A stretch of 64,000 bases of DNA. Origin: an uncultured Caulobacterales bacterium (lineage in GTDB: Bacteria; Pseudomonadota; Alphaproteobacteria; Caulobacterales; Caulobacteraceae). The notes under the pieces were generated by a model, which saw only the letters and a list, made by a program, of their open reading frames with translations, did no database searches and had not been told where the DNA came from. The stretch lies in contig CAIMFV010000010.1 of assembly GCA_903840435.1 (NCBI GenBank), positions 1 through 64,000 of the forward strand, in the 5' to 3' direction. Every line of letters starts with the position of its first letter. Positions within the stretch are counted from its first letter, which is position 1. Shown here piece by piece: positions 62,894 to 64,000 of the stretch. Both the position numbers and the translations under genes were made by a program.

Positions 62894-64000
62894 AAAAGCC
62901 GCCCCACCAGACTATTGGGCCCTTGATCGATAATGGCGACGGGGCGAACCTCTCCGAGCAGGCTCGGGTCTGCCTCTGCCCACACCGATTGCAGCCAGGG
63001 CGTCCGCCCGATCAGTTGGCCTTCGTGGCGCCCGACACGCTCGAACAACACATCGAGGGTTTGGCCAAGCTTCGAGGCATTAAAGGCCGCGCGCTGGGCA
63101 TCTAACAGGTCGTTGAGGCGAACCAGGCGCTCGGACTTCACCTCCTCCGGAACCTGTTCGGTTTCCGTCGCTGCGGGCGTGCCCGGTCGCCGGGAATACT
63201 TAAAGCTGAAGGCGCTGGCGTAAGACACCTCGGCGATCAGGTCCAAGGTCGCTTGAAAATCGGCTTCCGTCTCACCAGGAAATCCGACAATGAAGTCGCC
63301 GGAGAGCGCGAGGTCAGGCCTAGTCCGCCGCAGCCGCTCAACCAATCGCACATAGTCGGATGCCGCGTGGCGCCGGTTCATGGCCGCCAAGATCTTATCC
63401 GATCCGGATTGGACTGGAAGGTGCAAATAGGGCATCAACTGGGGCAGGTCCGCATGGGCGGCGATCAAATCATCGGTCATGTCGTTTGGATGGCTGGTGG
63501 TATAACGAATCCGCTCCACGCCTTTGATCTTCGCTAGTCGATAGGCGAGATCGGCCAAGCGCGCAGCCCCTGTGGGGTGGTCGGGCGCGGCGCCGTGATA
63601 GGCGTTGACATTTTGGCCCAGCAGGGTGATTTCGCGCACCCCGCGCTCAGCCAGGCGCTCCGCCTCGGCCAAGATCGCCGCCACGGGGCGCGAAAACTCC
63701 GCCCCGCGCGTATAGGGCACCACGCAAAAGGCACAAAACTTATCGCAACCTTCCTGCACCGTCAGAAAGGCTGTCGGCCCGGGCGCCTCGCGCCGCTCGG
63801 GCAGGGCGGAAAATTTCGCTGCGGGCTCGAAGTCCGCCGCCAGGTCGCCGGGCGCGCTTGGGCCGGATTTCCTTTGGCGGGCACGGGCGGCAAGCTCGGG
63901 CAAGCGATGGTAGGACTGGGGCCCGATGACCATATCGGCCACAGGCGCGCGGCGCAGGATTTCATCGCCTTCAGCCTGAGCGACGCAGCCGGTCACCGCG
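62890..64000 (-). CDS. miaB: tRNA-2-methylthio-N6-dimethylallyladenosine synthase (partial)
   Basis: The C-terminal 370 residues of MiaB; the N-terminus with the first auxiliary-cluster cysteines is outside the window. The third cysteine remains in VTGCVAQ. Radical-SAM CxxxCxxC in [50 protein letters not shown] and a C-terminal TRAM domain ([25 protein letters not shown]) confirm it. It is the first gene of the miaB-phoH-ybeY-corC-lnt operon. Confidence 0.95.
   Translation of the reverse strand, partial: AVTGCVAQAEGDEILRRAPVADMVIGPQSYHRLPELAARARQRKSGPSAPGDLAADFEPAAKFSALPERREAPGPTAFLTVQEGCDKFCAFCVVPYTRGAEFSRPVAAILAEAERLAERGVREITLLGQNVNAYHGAAPDHPTGAARLADLAYRLAKIKGVERIRYTTSHPNDMTDDLIAAHADLPQLMPYLHLPVQSGSDKILAAMNRRHAASDYVRLVERLRRTRPDLALSGDFIVGFPGETEADFQATLDLIAEVSYASAFSFKYSRRPGTPAATETEQVPEEVKSERLVRLNDLLDAQRAAFNASKLGQTLDVLFERVGRHEGQLIGRTPWLQSVWAEADPSLLGEVRPVAIIDQGPNSLVGRLL

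Noticed and set aside
1-64000. CRISPR array or rRNA operon
   Set aside because: No regularly spaced repeats and no rRNA-like conserved segments were seen.

Overview
The window looks like chromosome of an alphaproteobacterium of the Caulobacterales type. The main pointers are a short flagellin (275 aa) of the Caulobacter FljK kind, an FzlA-like glutathione-transferase-fold gene beside mtaB-dapF, a large 180-kDa-class NAD-glutamate dehydrogenase, the miaB-phoH-ybeY-corC-lnt-XRE and metK-trmB blocks, and perfect CtrA-type boxes (TTAA-N7-TTAA) with GANTC (CcrM) sites. Species cannot be named from sequence alone.

Region 1 (1 to about 16.44 kb) is accessory DNA ending at the 3' end of a tRNA-Thr(CGT) gene. 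It holds the end of an IS630-type element that truncates a gene in front of a small alarmone-synthetase-like gene, a MobA/MobL relaxase with a MobQ-like oriT core, and a structured region with a CtrA box and seven GANTC sites before a 41-aa basic protein. Next come a five-gene type I restriction-modification operon (hsdM, an Abi_2/HEPN-like gene, hsdS, a wHTH-like gene, hsdR), several unknown small genes, an XRE regulator, an AT-rich second RelA/SpoT-domain gene and an excisionase-like HTH gene. It reads as an integrative mobilizable element or its remnant carrying defence genes. No integrase is visible.

Region 2 (16.4 to 28.3 kb) is core: hemY-like, mitofilin/HemX-like, hemD and hemC, divergent from tsaD-gpsA-yciI-Rieske. 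Then come an intact IS630 element with an A7 frameshift window inserted exactly in the Rieske stop codon, Trm112-like, LON-domain, YbbN-like thioredoxin, a YbaK/ProX editing protein, a DUF6065-like gene and tRNA-Gly(GCC).

Region 3 (28.3 to 36.4 kb) starts AT-rich: a lone flagellin, a short KdpD-like kinase with a KdpE-like regulator but no kdpFABC, a Na+/H+ antiporter, trhO, an AAA ATPase and an unknown 374-aa gene.

Region 4 (36.3 to 50 kb) holds a two-gene NrtD/SsuB-like ABC transporter without a binding protein, an FzlA-like gene, mtaB, dapF, the glutamate dehydrogenase, an AI-2E family transporter and a RimK-like ATP-grasp enzyme.

Region 5 (50 to 64 kb) holds metK (with an upstream perfect palindrome), trmB, ppa, queG, murJ, two AT-rich orphan genes next to a partial duplication of the murJ 3' end, trpS, xthA, an XRE regulator, lnt, corC, ybeY, phoH and miaB (cut by the window edge). 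The opposite orientation of metK-trmB relative to XRE-lnt suggests an inversion of about 8 kb.

The best candidates for new biology are the Abi_2 gene embedded in the hsd operon, the two alarmone-synthetase-like genes on one element, the cell-cycle-type regulatory array on the mobile element, and the orphan genes behind the duplicated murJ tail.
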